64,000 nt of DNA from Antilocapra americana (Eukaryota > Chordata > Mammalia > Artiodactyla > Antilocapridae). Positions 1-10,795 of the stretch are shown piece by piece (within the stretch, counting starts at the first letter, position 1; each line of letters opens with the position of its first letter). Below the pieces are notes generated by a model, which was not told the DNA's origin, did not search any database, and worked only from the letters and a program-made list of their open reading frames with translations. The translations under genes were made by a program, and so were the position numbers. Where the stretch lies: contig ML662442.1 of the NCBI GenBank assembly GCA_007570785.1, positions 63,265,392 through 63,329,391 on the forward strand, in the 5' to 3' direction.

Positions 1-940
1 GTGAAGGTGGTCTTTCTCCTTCAATTTACAACTTATGAATTGCTTATTTCTAGAATTTTCCATTTAATATTTTCAGAACACAGTCCACCATGGACAAGTG
101 AAATCTCAGATAACTCAGACAATGAAATTGTATAAGTATAGTGCTAGTAATTTAACACCTGGCAGTTAGTTAGCTAGCTAGCTAGCTTGTTTATCTATTT
201 AACTAATGTTTGGAGGACTTTGTATGCAAGGACACCACAATCATTTATTAAATCCTTGTGTCCTAGATACAGCATAAGTTTTTTAAAAAGCACAAATTAA
301 CCTCTCTATAGAAACTTCTGTGACATTCCCAGTATATTTTGATATTGCAAATCAGAATTGGGCGAAATATTAGTTTTGAATTTTTCATAGAACTCCATCA
401 CTCGATGAAGCTTTTCAGGAGCAGAAGAATCACTGAGATGTGGATCTAAAGCCTGACACGCCGAGCTTGGAGCTGCTGGTTATTATTCAGGATAGGCAAG
501 ATGCTGCTGCTGCTGTACCTAATAACCCCCAGATATTAGAGCAACAGAAGTTTATCTCTCTTGGGACAGACCCATCTCTTCATCCTCCTCAACCAAAAAA
601 TCTGGCTTTACCATCTAGAAAGTCAGTCACCACTGCCAAAAAGAGGGAGAAGATGGAGCACTGCATACTGGATCTTCAACACCCTTGACACTCCTCACAT
701 TTCAGTGGTCAGAGTCAGTCTCCTGGCCACATCTCACTTCAAGGGAGTGGAGAAGTACAGTCCTGCTGGTTGTCCAGGGGAGCCAAGCTGAGTTACTTGG
801 TGAGCAGAAATCATATCCACACTCATCTACCTCTGGGTTTCTTATTATATGACACCACAGCTCTCCTTTTAGCCAATTTCAGACAGTGTTGTCTGTTATC
901 TATGGCCAAAACCATAATAACAATGCTAGAACACTCAAAT
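1..940 (+). other. coding-like stretch of unknown origin (possible retrocopy debris)
   Basis: Part of this stretch has a protein-like composition on the plus strand. A short phrase ending in a stop lies at about 85-134. An open frame of 82 codons runs at 440-688, rich in P, Q, K and E, and a second frame appears to continue at about 690-1000 after a frame change. This pattern suits a decayed processed pseudogene or old mobile-element coding sequence. I do not recognise the parent protein. No exon-intron structure or poly(A) tail is clear. It lies in a SAMD3 intron on the opposite strand to that gene, so it is not a SAMD3 exon. Chance open frames are also possible. Confidence 0.25.
166..187. 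repeat. TAGC short tandem repeat
   Basis: Four perfect TAGC units lie at 171-186, with a partly matching unit before them. The unit is nearly self-complementary, so the tract can fold on itself. It is an ordinary short microsatellite. Confidence 0.8.
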
Positions 941-944
941 TTCA

Positions 945-2035
945 AACCAGAAAAAATTCCCCTAAATAAATTCTATATCCAGCAAAACATCCTTCAGATA
1001 TGAAGGAGAGATTTAAGACATTCTCAGATAAATACAGTGAGAGACTTGGTCACTAGCAGATCTGCCCTACCACAAATTCTAAAAGTGGTCTTTCAAGCTC
1101 AAATGAAAGAACATGAACTGTAACTCAAACCAACATGAAAAAATACAGGACTGGTAAAGATCATGACATAGGTAAATATAAAAGACAGTTTGAATCCATT
1201 TTCTGGTTGTAACTCTCCCATCTTGTTTTAAAAACAATTGCATGAAGCAATAGCTATAAATTCTGTGTTGAGGGACTTACAATGTATAAAATTTAACTAA
1301 GAGCACAAAAGGGAAGAAGGGTATTGTTATACAGGGGCAAAGTTTTTATATGCTAGTACAATTAAAAGGGTATGAATCCAAACTAGATTATTATAAATCA
1401 AGGTATTAGTTGTAATCTCCAGGGCAACCACTAAGGAGATAACTAAAAATGTTTATTTACTAAGAGAAACAAAAAAAGGGAATTACATTAATATACTAGA
1501 AAATACCTACTTTAACACAATGGAAGGCAGTAATTAAGGGATAAGGGATAATATAAGAGGAGATGACATATATTAATAGAAAACAAATAGCAGACATAAT
1601 TCCTACCTTATCAGTAATCATATTAGGTAACTGACAGATGGATCTAAAAAAAGTATCCAACTATATACAGTCTACTAGAGACACACTTTAGATTCAAAGT
1701 CATAAGTAAGTTGAAGGTAAAAAGATGGGAAAAGATATATTATGCTAGCAGTAACCAAAAGAGAGATAGAATAGCTATACTAATATGAGACAAAATAAAC
1801 AACACAAAAATTGTTCCTAGAGACAAAGGAGGATATTTTATAATGGGAAGAGGGCCAATCCGTTAAGAAGATATAACAATTATCAGCTTATACACACTTA
1901 ACAACAGCCCAAATATCATGTGTCAAAAACTGACAGAAGGAAGCAAGAGACAATAATAGTAGTTGGGGATTTTAATGTCACTTTCAATAATGAATAGAAC
2001 AACTGAACATGTGATAAACAAGCAGTTCGAAGACT
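945..2035 (+). mobile_element. old L1M LINE fragment (ORF1 end to start of ORF2)
   Basis: The order of sequence matches the old mammalian L1 region from the ORF1 tail into the ORF2 endonuclease start. Recognisable parts are the block near 1000-1060, the spacer at about 1300-1460, and the ORF2 start at about 1590-1990. Stops occur throughout, so it is dead. A Bov-tA SINE follows shortly after its end. The assignment rests on recognised L1M consensus wording, not an alignment. Confidence 0.75.
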
Positions 2036-2094
2036 AGAGTGACCGCTATTCCTGGAGAAGGCAACAGGGATTGTAGGAATTTGGAGCTGGATGA

Positions 2095-2318
2095 GGGCTT
2101 CTTGGGTGGCAATAGTGGTAAAGAATCTGCCTGACAATGCAGGAGATATGAAAGTTGCAGATTCAGTCCCTCGGTCAGAAGATTCCCTGGAGGAGGGAAT
2201 GGCAACCCCCTCCAGTACTCTTGCCTGGAAAATCCAACGGACAGAGGAGCCTGGCAGGCTACAGTCCATACAGTCATACAGAGTTGAACATGACTGAAGT
2301 GACTTAGCATGCACAGAA
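2095..2318 (+). mobile_element. Bov-tA SINE
   Basis: It has the tRNA-derived head at 2095-2160 with B-box-like sequence near 2160. The body contains the diagnostic block ending in a variant of the GACATGACTGAAGTGACTTAGC motif family. It lies just after the L1M fragment. The short open frames on both strands here are SINE sequence. Confidence 0.92.
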
Positions 2319-2884
2319 ATCATGCATAAAATGAAAACCTCCAAGAAAATGTCATCAAAAGGACTTCTGAAGAAACAGGTAAGATTAAGTTACGTAAGAT
2401 TCTAAAAAAATAAAAGTATAGATTAAATTAGCTGATTAAGGTAAAATAATCTGTGTATTTAAAGATCACATTAATAGCCTCCAAACTGAGAGGTTATTGC
2501 AACTAGGAAAAGAAATAGAGAGAAAAGCAAAAGCCTTTGTGGGAAATTCAAAGTCCTTCCTGTACTGCTTCAAGAAACCAAAATAAATGTTCACCAAATA
2601 TCCAATTCAGAGTTCATTTGCTCCATAAAGACAGAGGAGAATCTTTTCAAAGTGGATGAAAATATCAGGTGCAGATATGAAGAACTGGACACATGAGAGA
2701 TTCAAGCCAAGTTTCTTCAGAAAAACTTTAAAGAAGCAATGACTATTATCAAAGTCAGCTTATATCCCATGAGTAACAAGTTTATGGTAATAAGTTGAAG
2801 GCTTTACTGGCTGAAAGAAATCTCAATAATCTAAGAAAAGAAAATGTGTACTTTAGCCAAAAAAGCATTTTAAAAGTATGGAAG
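2319..2884. other. intronic sequence, no gene recognised
   Basis: This is A-rich plus-strand sequence, perhaps a continuation of decayed L1, without clear family landmarks. No exon, RNA gene or intact repeat is visible. Confidence 0.5.
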
Positions 2885-2975
2885 GGGAACATATGTATAC
2901 CCATGGCAGATTCATGTCAATGTATGGCAAAACCAACACAATAAAGTAAAGAAAATTAAAAAAAAAAATAAAAGT
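2885..2975 (+). mobile_element. 3' end of a bovine-type L1, 5'-truncated
   Basis: It carries the bovine L1 3' UTR signature TATACCCATGGCAGATTCAT, followed by the TATGGCAAAACCAACACAAT type sequence and an A-rich tail at 2957-2975. Similar ends occur at 35870-35945 and 36001-36115. It is about 90 bp, so a very short insertion. Confidence 0.85.
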
Positions 2976-3330
2976 ATATTTAGATCCTGATGTTTCAAAT
3001 GAGGCATTTGGCAGAAACCCAAGAGGACCACCAACGAATCCTCTGGATGAAGATATTCCCAGGAAAGGATGTGCATCAGGCTATGTCAGGATGAAATGCA
3101 GGATTCCTCCATACACCACCTTCATCTTGTCACAGCAGGCTCTTCATGAGACCAAGACAGAACTTATCCTTGCTCCTTGCCCTGGCAGATGCTCAAAACC
3201 TTCCTTTGGTCCTACATCCACCTGCCCTCTCACCTCAGTACCCCTAGTCCAGGCTCTAGTTCTCTATAAGAAGTCAAGTGCTACAAAGAAGTCCCAGGGA
3301 ACAAGTTCTTGAGAAAAGGACCCACTGTCC
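2976..3330 (+). other. coding-like open frame, unassigned
   Basis: A plus-strand frame stays open from about 2976, through an ATG at 3091, to a stop at 3310. It is rich in P, S, T and K. It directly follows an L1 3' end. That L1 could have carried flanking sequence, or the stretch could be an unrelated old retrocopy. No known protein is recognised, and a chance open frame is plausible. Confidence 0.2.
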
Positions 3331-3429
3331 TTCTCCATATTCCAGAAAATGAGAGTGATCTGCCCCAGAAATATCTAAACACTAAGTGCTAAGTGATACT
3401 AAGTAATTAATAAACATTAAGTAATCAAA

Positions 3430-4235
3430 TGAATTATGGCAATGGCATAAAGAATAGACAAATAGACCAATGGAATAAGAGTGAGTGCCCAGGACACACT
3501 CAATTCTTCTGGGGGGAAGTTAACATACAATTAAATTGCCACCATAAGCTGATGAAAAAAAAATAACTGGTTGTAAGAGCAATAATTCTATGGAGCTCCT
3601 TACCTAATGGCATATATAAAAATGAACTCCAGATGACTTAAAGATCTAATCATGAAAGTGCAAACTATAAACTTAATAAAAGAAAGAGCAGGAGAATATC
3701 TTTCTGACTTATAGTATGGAAAGGACTGCTTCCTACAAATTAAGAAGAAAAAGATGCCAACCCATTAAAAATGGGGCAATGGAACTAAAGAGATAATTTT
3801 CTAAAAGAAGGAATTCAAGACTCTAACAAACACATGGAGAGATGCTTAGACTCATTAGTTACCCAGAGAAATGCAAATCACAAGACTGAGATTACACTTT
3901 ATACCTATTAGTCTTGGCAAAACTCACAAGGCTGGCTAACGCCAAGCACTGGCAAGAAGATAAAGATATGCAGTACTATGGGACTGAGACTAACAAAATC
4001 ATTCTAGAAAGCAATTAGTCAAATTAAGTACACACATGCCCCTCCCATCAGTTCCACTTCTGGGTAGACAAGCCAAAGAAATAACACACAGCTGCATCCA
4101 TAACCAGCCAGGTATAATGGTGTTCTCTGTAGTACCATTCATTGTGGGAAGGAAGGGGCATGAAGTAAGGACTTGTAAAAATTTCTATAAACATGGGGTA
4201 GAATTACACATGGTAACATAAGTGAGACTTAAAAA
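3430..4235 (+). mobile_element. old L1M LINE 3' fragment (end of ORF2)
   Basis: The order matches the C-terminal end of L1 ORF2. It includes the block around 3440-3490 (small gaps), then the stretch at 3760-4000 with the GAGAAATGCAAATCA-type motif near 3858-3873 and the TTCCACTTCTGGGTA motif at 4049-4063. It is decayed by indels and stops. The small frame at 4036-4221 is L1 sequence. Confidence 0.75.
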
Positions 4236-4282
4236 GTGTCAGTGAAAAAGTGAAATACAAATGAGGTATCGAATAGCATCTT

Positions 4283-4496
4283 GTGTGTGTGCTCAGTCAT
4301 GTCTGATTCTCTGCGACCCCATGGACTGTAGCCCATCAAGCTCCTCTGTCCATGAAATTTTTCTGGCAAGAATACTGGAGTGGCTTGCCATTTCCTCCTC
4401 CAGGGGATCTTCCTCATCCAGGGATTGATCCCCATCTCTTGTATCCCCTGCATTGGCAGGCAGGTTCTTTACCACTGCACCACTTGGGAAGCCCAG
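4283..4496 (-). mobile_element. Bov-tA SINE
   Basis: The tail is at the left (GTGTGTGCTCAGTCATGTCT) and the tRNA-derived head at the right, ending in TGGGAAGCCC at 4484-4493. This is the minus-strand form of the family. Confidence 0.92.
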
Positions 4497-4646
4497 AATA
4501 TCATTTACATTGAGTCAAATATATATAAACCCAAAATTATAGTACACATTTTAGAACACCTCACAAGCAAAAAGATACAGATGAGACACATTGGAAGGGC
4601 TGCCCAAGAGCAGAGGTGGGGAAAAGGACATAGAAGAATCAGTACG

Positions 4647-4775
4647 TGGGAATTCCTTGGTGGTCCAGTGGTTAGGATTCTGTGTGCTTGCTGCTGAGGG
4701 CCCAGGTTCAATCACTAGTTGGGGAACTAAGATCCCACAAGTCACGTAGTGTGGCAAAAAATAAAATAAAAATGA
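4647..4775 (+). mobile_element. CHR-type tRNA-derived SINE
   Basis: It has the CHR head (GGGAATTCCTTGGTGGTCCA type) at 4648-4667 and the GGGGAACTAAGATCCCACAA block at 4721-4740. It ends in an AAAATAAAA tail. The family is shared by ruminants, hippo and whales. Confidence 0.88.
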
Positions 4776-5084
4776 AAAGTAAAAGGACTCTTATACTTAA
4801 AAAAAAAAAGCAATGAGCACAAAAAGAAAGGAATAGAACAAGAGAGAGAAAATGATGGCACAGAACACAGAACATTGTTCTGGCACAGAACAGTGAGGAT
4901 AAGGTGCCATGAGGTGAGAGTTTGAGTCACTCAACTTTAACACCTCAGGTTTTTCACAAGAAAATAATACAGTACAAAGTTAATTCCACTACACACTGCA
5001 TACATACAATTCCTATAAGCTTTTAATACCAATGTGTCTTCATCATTTAAACAGGATAATATTGTCAGCAACTTAAGTCATTAC

Positions 5085-5300
5085 TCAGTTAAAACATAGA
5101 CAGAAATAGACTCACAAACATAGAAAACAAACTTAAGGTTATCAAAGGGGCAAAGGGGTGAAGGAGGGATAAATGAGGAGTTTAAGATGAACATATACAT
5201 ACTACTGTACATAAAATGGACAACCAATAAGGACCTACTATATACACAGGGAACTATATTCAGTAGCTTGTAACAACCTATAATGGAAGAGAATCTGAAA
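5085..5300 (+). mobile_element. L1 3' UTR fragment (cetartiodactyl L1)
   Basis: The phrases around GACCTACTATATACACAGGGAACTATATTCA (5233-5263) and the TAATGGAAGAGAATCTGAAA block (5281-5300) are typical of the L1 3' UTR of this lineage. The reverse complement of similar sequence lies at 62726-63185. It is 5'-truncated and non-coding. Confidence 0.75.
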
Positions 5301-5307
5301 GAGAATA

Positions 5308-5404
5308 TCAGTTCAGTTCGGTGGCTTAGTCGTGTCCTACTCTTTGTGGCCCCATGAACCGCAGCACACCAGGCCTCCCTGTACATCACCAACTCCTGGA
5401 GTTT
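5308..5404 (-). mobile_element. BovB 3' end fragment
   Basis: It begins with the reversed BovB terminus (TTCAGTTC type) and continues with CAGGCCTCCCTG and CACCAACTCC blocks. Only the last 100 bp or so of the element is present. It abuts the Bov-tA pair to the right. Confidence 0.8.
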
Positions 5405-5416
5405 AGCCAAATTCAT

Positions 5417-5515
5417 CAGGTTTCCCTTGTAGCTTACCTGGTAAAGAATCTGCCTGCAATGCAGGAGACCTGGGTTTGATCCCTGGGTTGGGAAGATCCC
5501 CTGGAGAATTCCAGG
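5417..5515 (+). mobile_element. Bov-tA SINE head, plus orientation (half of an inverted pair)
   Basis: It is a tRNA-derived head of about 100 bp, with GTAAAGAATCTGCCTGCAAT at 5443-5462 and GGGAAGATCCCCTGGAG near 5491. It is cut short and followed at once by an inverted copy. Confidence 0.88.
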
Positions 5516-5635
5516 CCAGAACACTGGAGTGGGTAGCCTATTCCTTCTCCAGCAGATCTTTCCGACCTAGGAATCAGACCGGGATCTCCTGCATTGCAGG
5601 TGGATTCTTTACCAACTGAGCTATCAGGGAAGCCC
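5516..5635 (-). mobile_element. Bov-tA SINE head, minus orientation (half of an inverted pair)
   Basis: This is the reverse complement of the head at 5417-5515. It includes GTGGATTCTTTACCAACTGA near 5600 and ends in GGGAAGCCCT. With its partner it can form a hairpin of roughly 90 imperfect base pairs. Confidence 0.88.
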
Positions 5636-5689
5636 TAAATCAACTACACTTCAGTGAAAATGACATTGTTCAGTTAATTCTACTGTTTT

Positions 5690-5843
5690 GAGAATCTACT
5701 TGTGTCTCTGTTTATAAGTACTCTAAGAAATATAATAAAAGGCAATTAAGCAAATGAAACAGATGTGAGAATCTACTTGTGTCTCTGTTTATAAGTACTC
5801 TAAGAAATATAATAAAAGGCAATTAAGCAAATGAAACAGATGT
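5690..5843. repeat. perfect 77-bp tandem duplication
   Basis: Two copies, 5690-5766 and 5767-5843, read as identical, each starting GAGAATCTACTTGTGTCTCT and ending AACAGATGT. Nothing here looks like a gene or SINE. The identity implies a recent duplication or an assembly artefact. Confidence 0.95.
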
Positions 5844-6161
5844 AGCAATTCACAGGGTTACAAGTTGCTTGGACCTAAAGCTAAAAATCAGATGCCTAAG
5901 AAGAAATGTTGCTTACGCTGCGTTTGATTGAATGTATAAGCAGCAGTGACATGGGTCATGAGGTTGGCAAAGGATTTTTAAACATCACATTTAAATCCTG
6001 TATTTTTGGAGGATTGATCTAGAAACATAGCTTGGGATTCTGACAAGTATAGCTCTGCATACCATGGTTATAATTCCTTTTAGTAGTAGAATATAAGGAA
6101 TCCAGGCATTTTTAAGACTCCTAGGTGGATGCTTGATGCTGCTGAAGCTTTGAGTTTTATA

Positions 6162-6368
6162 GAGGCTTCCCCAGTGGCTCATCTGGTAAGGAATCTGCCT
6201 GCCAATGCAGGAGATGCAAGAGATGTGCTGGATCTGTGGGTTGGGAGATCCCCTGGAGGAGGAACTGGAAACCCACTCCAGTATTCTTGTCTGGAGAATC
6301 CCATGGAGAGAGGAGCCTGGCAAGCTTTAGTTTGCGGAGCTGCAAAGAGTTGGACATGACTGAGTATG
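6162..6368 (+). mobile_element. Bov-tA SINE
   Basis: The head starts AGGCTTCCCCAGTGGCTCAT and the body ends GTTGGACATGACTGAGTA. The tail runs into alternating purine-pyrimidine sequence. Frames on both strands here come from the SINE. Confidence 0.93.
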
Positions 6369-6415
6369 TGTGCATGTGCCCCTGCATGCATGCGCACGCA
6401 CACATACACACAGAG
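6365..6415. repeat. TG/CA-rich simple tail after the SINE
   Basis: Alternating purine-pyrimidine sequence (ATGTGTGCATGTG, GCATGCATGCGCACGCACAC) follows the Bov-tA. It looks like a decayed SINE-seeded microsatellite with Z-DNA-prone composition. Confidence 0.7.
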
Positions 6416-6429
6416 CGCAGTTTAAGCAG

Positions 6430-8305
6430 TGCCACGCTGACCTCAGAGATTGAGGGCGGAGGAAGAGGGTTGCGGACAAAAGATCTGTGACCTCAGACTC
6501 ACACAGATTCTGCTGCCTGGTCATCTTCAGAAGCCCACATGACGTGAATAAGAAACGCACTGTCCTTCGCTGAGGCATCTACAATCAATATTTTGGTAAA
6601 TTCCTTCCAACCAGCGAAGACAAACAACAGAAACAAAACAACTGAAAAACTCTTCCCCTTCCTTACTTATTCTCAAAGCTTTTCTCCTGGTTAGCAAACC
6701 CACCTCCCTGCCTTTGAGGGGATGGCCTGCCTTCTGGCTTGTTGCCTACATCAGCATTTTCCATCTCTCCAGCACAAGGAATAACTTTTTTCTATATTAT
6801 GGAAATGCTGTGCCCAGTCAAGAAATTTTAAAAGATGGGAAAGTTGCCAAAGTATATCTTAATCCAACTATCTTTAATTTTCAGAAATCATAAAGACAGA
6901 AAGAGCTATAAGAAATTCAAAATGCAGACTGGAAATAATTTAGGCAACTCATCTGAAGTCTAAAATCCCATGAGATAAGTGGTGTATTCAATGAACTTGT
7001 CCCTCCACTTTTCTTAGTGTTTTTCCATTTGCTTAGTCACTCTGGAGGGTACAAAATACAGAAATACATTGTTTCTGTAATATTCTAGTGTAAAATTTTT
7101 TCCATCCTTTGAAGCATTTGGCTTTACAAAACATTAGGTCATAAACAGAGACATTACAGCATTTAAAGAACCAGCAATGTGTAGCTCCATTTGTAAGAGG
7201 GAGAAAAGTAAATCCTTACCAATTAGATTTGCTTGGCAGGAAAAATGTTGTTGCCTCTTCAGGTGCTAACAATGACCTCTTTTTGCCCCAGCTGGCAGGA
7301 AGGTCAAAACTAAATTCTGTTGCAACTTAACTCATCTTGGGCCCTGATACATTCAATCCCTCTTCTTTTTGTAGCAAAGACCCCTGCATAGGATTCAATT
7401 TAAGATGCAGGCATGTCTAGGAGTCTCCGTGATAGGAACCACAAAGGGCACAGTTTACAAGATGAACTGAGGTGTTTCTGAGAAAGAATAGAAAGATGAC
7501 TGTACAAACTGGGTCAATGACAATGGCTCAGCATAAGAGAGGAGCGGCTGTTTAGCCTGTGTCCATCAGGGTGACCTCTGACTCCGTGGGCTTACCCTTA
7601 CTGGGGACAATTACTGCTTTTCCAATTTTACCTTTCACCCCACTCCAGTGAATTTTGGTGGAACACACGTCAAAGGGAAATAAAGAAAGCTGAATTTATA
7701 AAATATTAATTCATTTATAAAGGAACTCCATTTGTAGTATGAGGAAAATCACATATTTTGAGAATACTTATGCATAATGTAATTATGTTCCTTTACAAAG
7801 TGGCTCTTTATTTTAAGAATATAAAATATATTTTTAAACAAATCTAATTCTATCTTATGATTTTAGTTTAAAATTGGAATAATGCAGTTAAAGTTTCTAT
7901 AAAATCACATCTCTTAATTTAGGTACATTTCATCTATCTTGCCTTTTCATCAAAGAGCAGATATAAAATTGTATTACCTTAAATGGACTGTCATTTTGAA
8001 AACACTTTGAAAGTTACATAAGATATTTAAAAATACATCTTGATCTAAAATTTTTCTTATGTATAATGCTAGAATGAATAGTTTACAAAATATGTTTAAA
8101 AAGTACTCCTGTCCTCTGGCACGTAGAGGTAGTGACAATAAAATTGAGATAATCTGATAGGCTGCTCTATTAATATCAAATAATTATACCAGCTGAAAAA
8201 GAAAACAGAATATTTACCCCAAGTACATTCACTAGCATAAATGTGCTTATAGTGAAAAGTTAGATTTACATATTCATGTTGTCCTGCGTGAGTTGCTTCT
8301 TTCAA
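6430..8305. other. intronic sequence without recognised repeats or exons
   Basis: About 1.9 kb of unique-looking sequence within the SAMD3 intron left of exon 6. Neither strand has a supported exon. No repeat family is recognised. Confidence 0.5.
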
Positions 8306-8307
8306 CT

Positions 8308-8518
8308 AGGTTGCTTCAGTCATGTCTGATTCTTTGCAACCCTGTAGACTGTAGCCTGCCAGGCCTCTCTGTCCATGGGATTCTCCAGGCAAGAATACTA
8401 GAGTGGGCTGCCATGCCCTCCTCCAAGAGATTTGCCTGACCCAGGGATCAAACCTGCAGCTCTTTCAGCTCCTTCACAGTAGGTGGATTCTTTACCACTG
8501 AGCCACCAGGGAAGCCCA
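8308..8518 (-). mobile_element. Bov-tA SINE
   Basis: It is in reversed orientation. The tail-side motif TCAGTCATGTCTGATTCTTT starts at about 8318 and the head end is CCACCAGGGAAGCCCAC. Confidence 0.92.
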
Positions 8519-9267
8519 CTCATTCATACTGGATTGAGGGAAAAATAGTATTTTGGGGGACATGAGATTTAGCTTCTTGAACTAGAATAGTTCAAGGATA
8601 GTTAGGACATCCTTCCTAAGGAGTTCAGTCTATTTTATTAGCAGGGGACATTTTTGTTTCTGAGAGCATCTGGGGGCCATGAAATAGATAATATCTACAG
8701 AACTTCAGATAATTAGGACCCACATCAACATTATGGTACAGCAAACCCACTGCAGAGCGGGGAATCTCCAGACGCTGCCAGGGGCTTTGCCTGAAGTTCC
8801 TCACGGCCACCTCTGTACAAAGCAAGAACATTGTGGAGATTTGTACTCATGTGTGTGAATTATCTTCTTCCCCAAACCTTAAAATCAGAGGCTACTTGAC
8901 CCCTAAAATATGAGTATTAAAAACTTTCTGTAGTAATAAGAACAGCAAGAACATAGGACACATTTTAGGATGAGAAGTAAAGAAATTATTCAAAGATCCA
9001 GAACTTAAGAGTTTCTCCAGGTCTTTTGAAGATTGTGAAAGAGTTCAACTTTAGATGTTTAGTAAACCCTCTGCTCTGGTTTTTGGAAACCCTCTTCTGG
9101 AAATATTCTCATTCACCAAAGCAAAGCAGATTTTTATTGGTTTCTGACCCACATATTAAATTTTCAAAAGGATGTTTTGTTTTGCTTTAATTATTTTAAA
9201 TGCTAGTATTGTTATTCCTTAATCAGTCAACCAATAAGTCGTCAGACAATTAAAGATTCGATCTTAC
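8519..9267. other. SAMD3 intron left of exon 6, no feature recognised
   Basis: This is the intron directly downstream of exon 6 on the minus strand, starting with GTAAGA at 9267-9262. I looked here for the next SAMD3 exon and did not find it. The 68-codon minus frame at 8625-8831 resembles nothing known. Confidence 0.5.
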
Positions 9268-9435
9268 TTTTATCTGGACAATTTTAATTTCATCAAATCT
9301 TATATCAGCAAGAGATTTCCTTGTCTGGCCTCTTCGGTGTCCAAATTTAGTCTTATTTCTCATCACTTGTTCATCATCTTCTATGGGTCTTCGAACATAT
9401 TTAAAGCGATCTTTGAGGGCTCGTTTCCATAAAAA
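9268..9435 (-). CDS. SAMD3: SAMD3 coding exon 6 of the visible set (residues 210-265)
   Basis: This exon is 168 nt, exactly 56 codons in phase 0. It begins after a TTTTACACAG acceptor (bases to 9436) and ends AAA followed by donor GTAAGA. It translates to FLWKRALKDRFKYVRRPIED, then a basic stretch with two R-rich clusters (around FGHRRGQTRK), ending in KIVQIK. It continues the SAMD3 frame directly from GCGF at the end of the previous exon. The function of this region is not known. The charged, partly basic composition suggests a linker or an interaction surface, which is inference. The next exon, which should carry the C-terminal half, is not in the window. Confidence 0.93.
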
Positions 9436-9639
9436 CTGTGTAAAATTATAAAACAGGGCAGTTAATCTTCAGAGAGGTTTGAACAAGCCTATATAAACAA
9501 TAAAATTGTTGTCTATCACCTTTGGGCTTGACAATATCTTCCCATCACAAATACTGGCCAGACTCAGAAACCTTGATCTAGCTAAAAGGTGTATGGGTGT
9601 TCACTGTAGCAGTCTTTCAACTTCTGTTGCACATTGAAA

Positions 9640-9800
9640 ATTTTTGAAATAAAAAATTGTGACTATCAAAATCTTGTAGCAATCTATAATAGAAAATAAT
9701 CTGAAAAATTATATATTCACATATATACATACATATATAATTGGATCATTTTGCTGTACATCTAAAACTAATACAGTATTGTAAATCAATTATATTTAAA
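9640..9800 (+). mobile_element. L1 3' end fragment
   Basis: It has the TAGCAATCTATAATAGAAAATAATCTGAAA block and the TTTTGCTGTACATCTAAAACTAATACAGTATTGTAAATCA terminal block. These are typical of an L1 3' UTR of this lineage, non-coding and 5'-truncated. Confidence 0.7.
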
Positions 9801-10190
9801 TTTTTTAAAGTTAAGAATAAAATTAGTCCTAAAACAACCAAATGCTTCCTCGCTCGTGTGCTCTCTCTCTCTCACATTAATATTCTAAGAAATTTTCTAC
9901 ATCTTCCACTGTTACATCAGAAAAACAACCTCACATACACTTGTGGGGAGAGTTTGGGTAAACACCTACCATTCCCCAAAGTCCCCCCTTTCACTGTATG
10001 TGTACAAACCTGGACCATAATGTGCTAAGTAGTTTTGCATGTCTTTTAATAGTGAACTATCTTTAGTTAACATCACTGGGGAAAGATGTGGGTAAAAGGC
10101 ACACAAGATCAAAGTAAGTAAGCATTACTCATAACTTTGTTTGTCTCATTTGATAACCACAAAACTAAAGGTCAAAATGGCATTAGATAG
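9801..10190. other. intronic sequence, no feature recognised
   Basis: The 95-codon plus frame at 9741-10028 overlaps the L1 tail and unique sequence. It has no recognisable domain and is probably a chance frame. Confidence 0.45.
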
Positions 10191-10365
10191 GATATGTATT
10201 TGTTTATATATATGCAAAGATTCTCTGGGAGGAATCTTTAATAATACTGGTTACTGCTGGGAAGGAAAATTGGAGGATTGGAGGATAGAGGTGGGAGGGA
10301 GATGTTTCCATTTATATCCTTTTATAGCTTTTGAACCCCATGAAAGTATAACTTATTGAAACAGC
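10191..10365 (+). mobile_element. old L1M 3' end fragment (tentative)
   Basis: The order CTGGGAGGAATCTTTAATAA, a GGTGGGAGGGAGATGTTTCC block and then TATATCCTTTTATAGCTTTTGAA resembles the 3' terminus of old L1M/L1ME families. It is decayed and the assignment is from memory of the consensus. Confidence 0.5.
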
Positions 10366-10738
10366 AAATTTAGATCATTGCTGTAAAACACAACTAACTC
10401 TATAAACAGTAACACTAATTTTTGGCAAATATTATATCTTAAGTATAGAAGGAATTCATGTCATGTTGGGTAATTATCAATACTAGGACTCCAGGTTTGT
10501 TTGGATTTTTTTAAAAAAAATTTGGTTTACTTTATAGTGTGCTTTTGTACACAACAGAATATTTTAGAAAGGATATCATACTAGAAGCAAGGGTAGCTGA
10601 ATACCAGTCTGACTTCAAAAATACTGGTTCTAGATATGTCTCTTCTGAGTCTGGGTGGTGAAAAATAATCTTTAAGGCCCTCTCCCACTCAGAAAATTCT
10701 ACGATTCTATCCATATATAATGAACTTTTTCCAAGAAA

Positions 10739-10795
10739 GAAAGAAAAAAGCAAAGCAAGGGAGGGAAGAAAGAAAACAGAGGCCTTAGATGTTAT
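10739..10795. repeat. GA-rich (purine) simple sequence
   Basis: Runs of AAGAAAGAAAGAAAA and GGGAGGGAAGAAAGAAAAC form an imperfect GAAA/GGGA tract on the plus strand. The minus frame read across it is low complexity. Confidence 0.75.

Noticed and set aside
1916..2344. Minus frame of 142 codons as a gene
   Set aside because: It is the reversed Bov-tA SINE and flanking L1M, a common artefact in ruminant DNA.
5081..5524. Minus frame of 147 codons as a gene
   Set aside because: It runs through an L1 3' UTR, a BovB end and a SINE head, and has no domain.
6129..6578. Several overlapping frames on both strands
   Set aside because: They are all translations of the Bov-tA at 6162-6368 and its simple-sequence tail.
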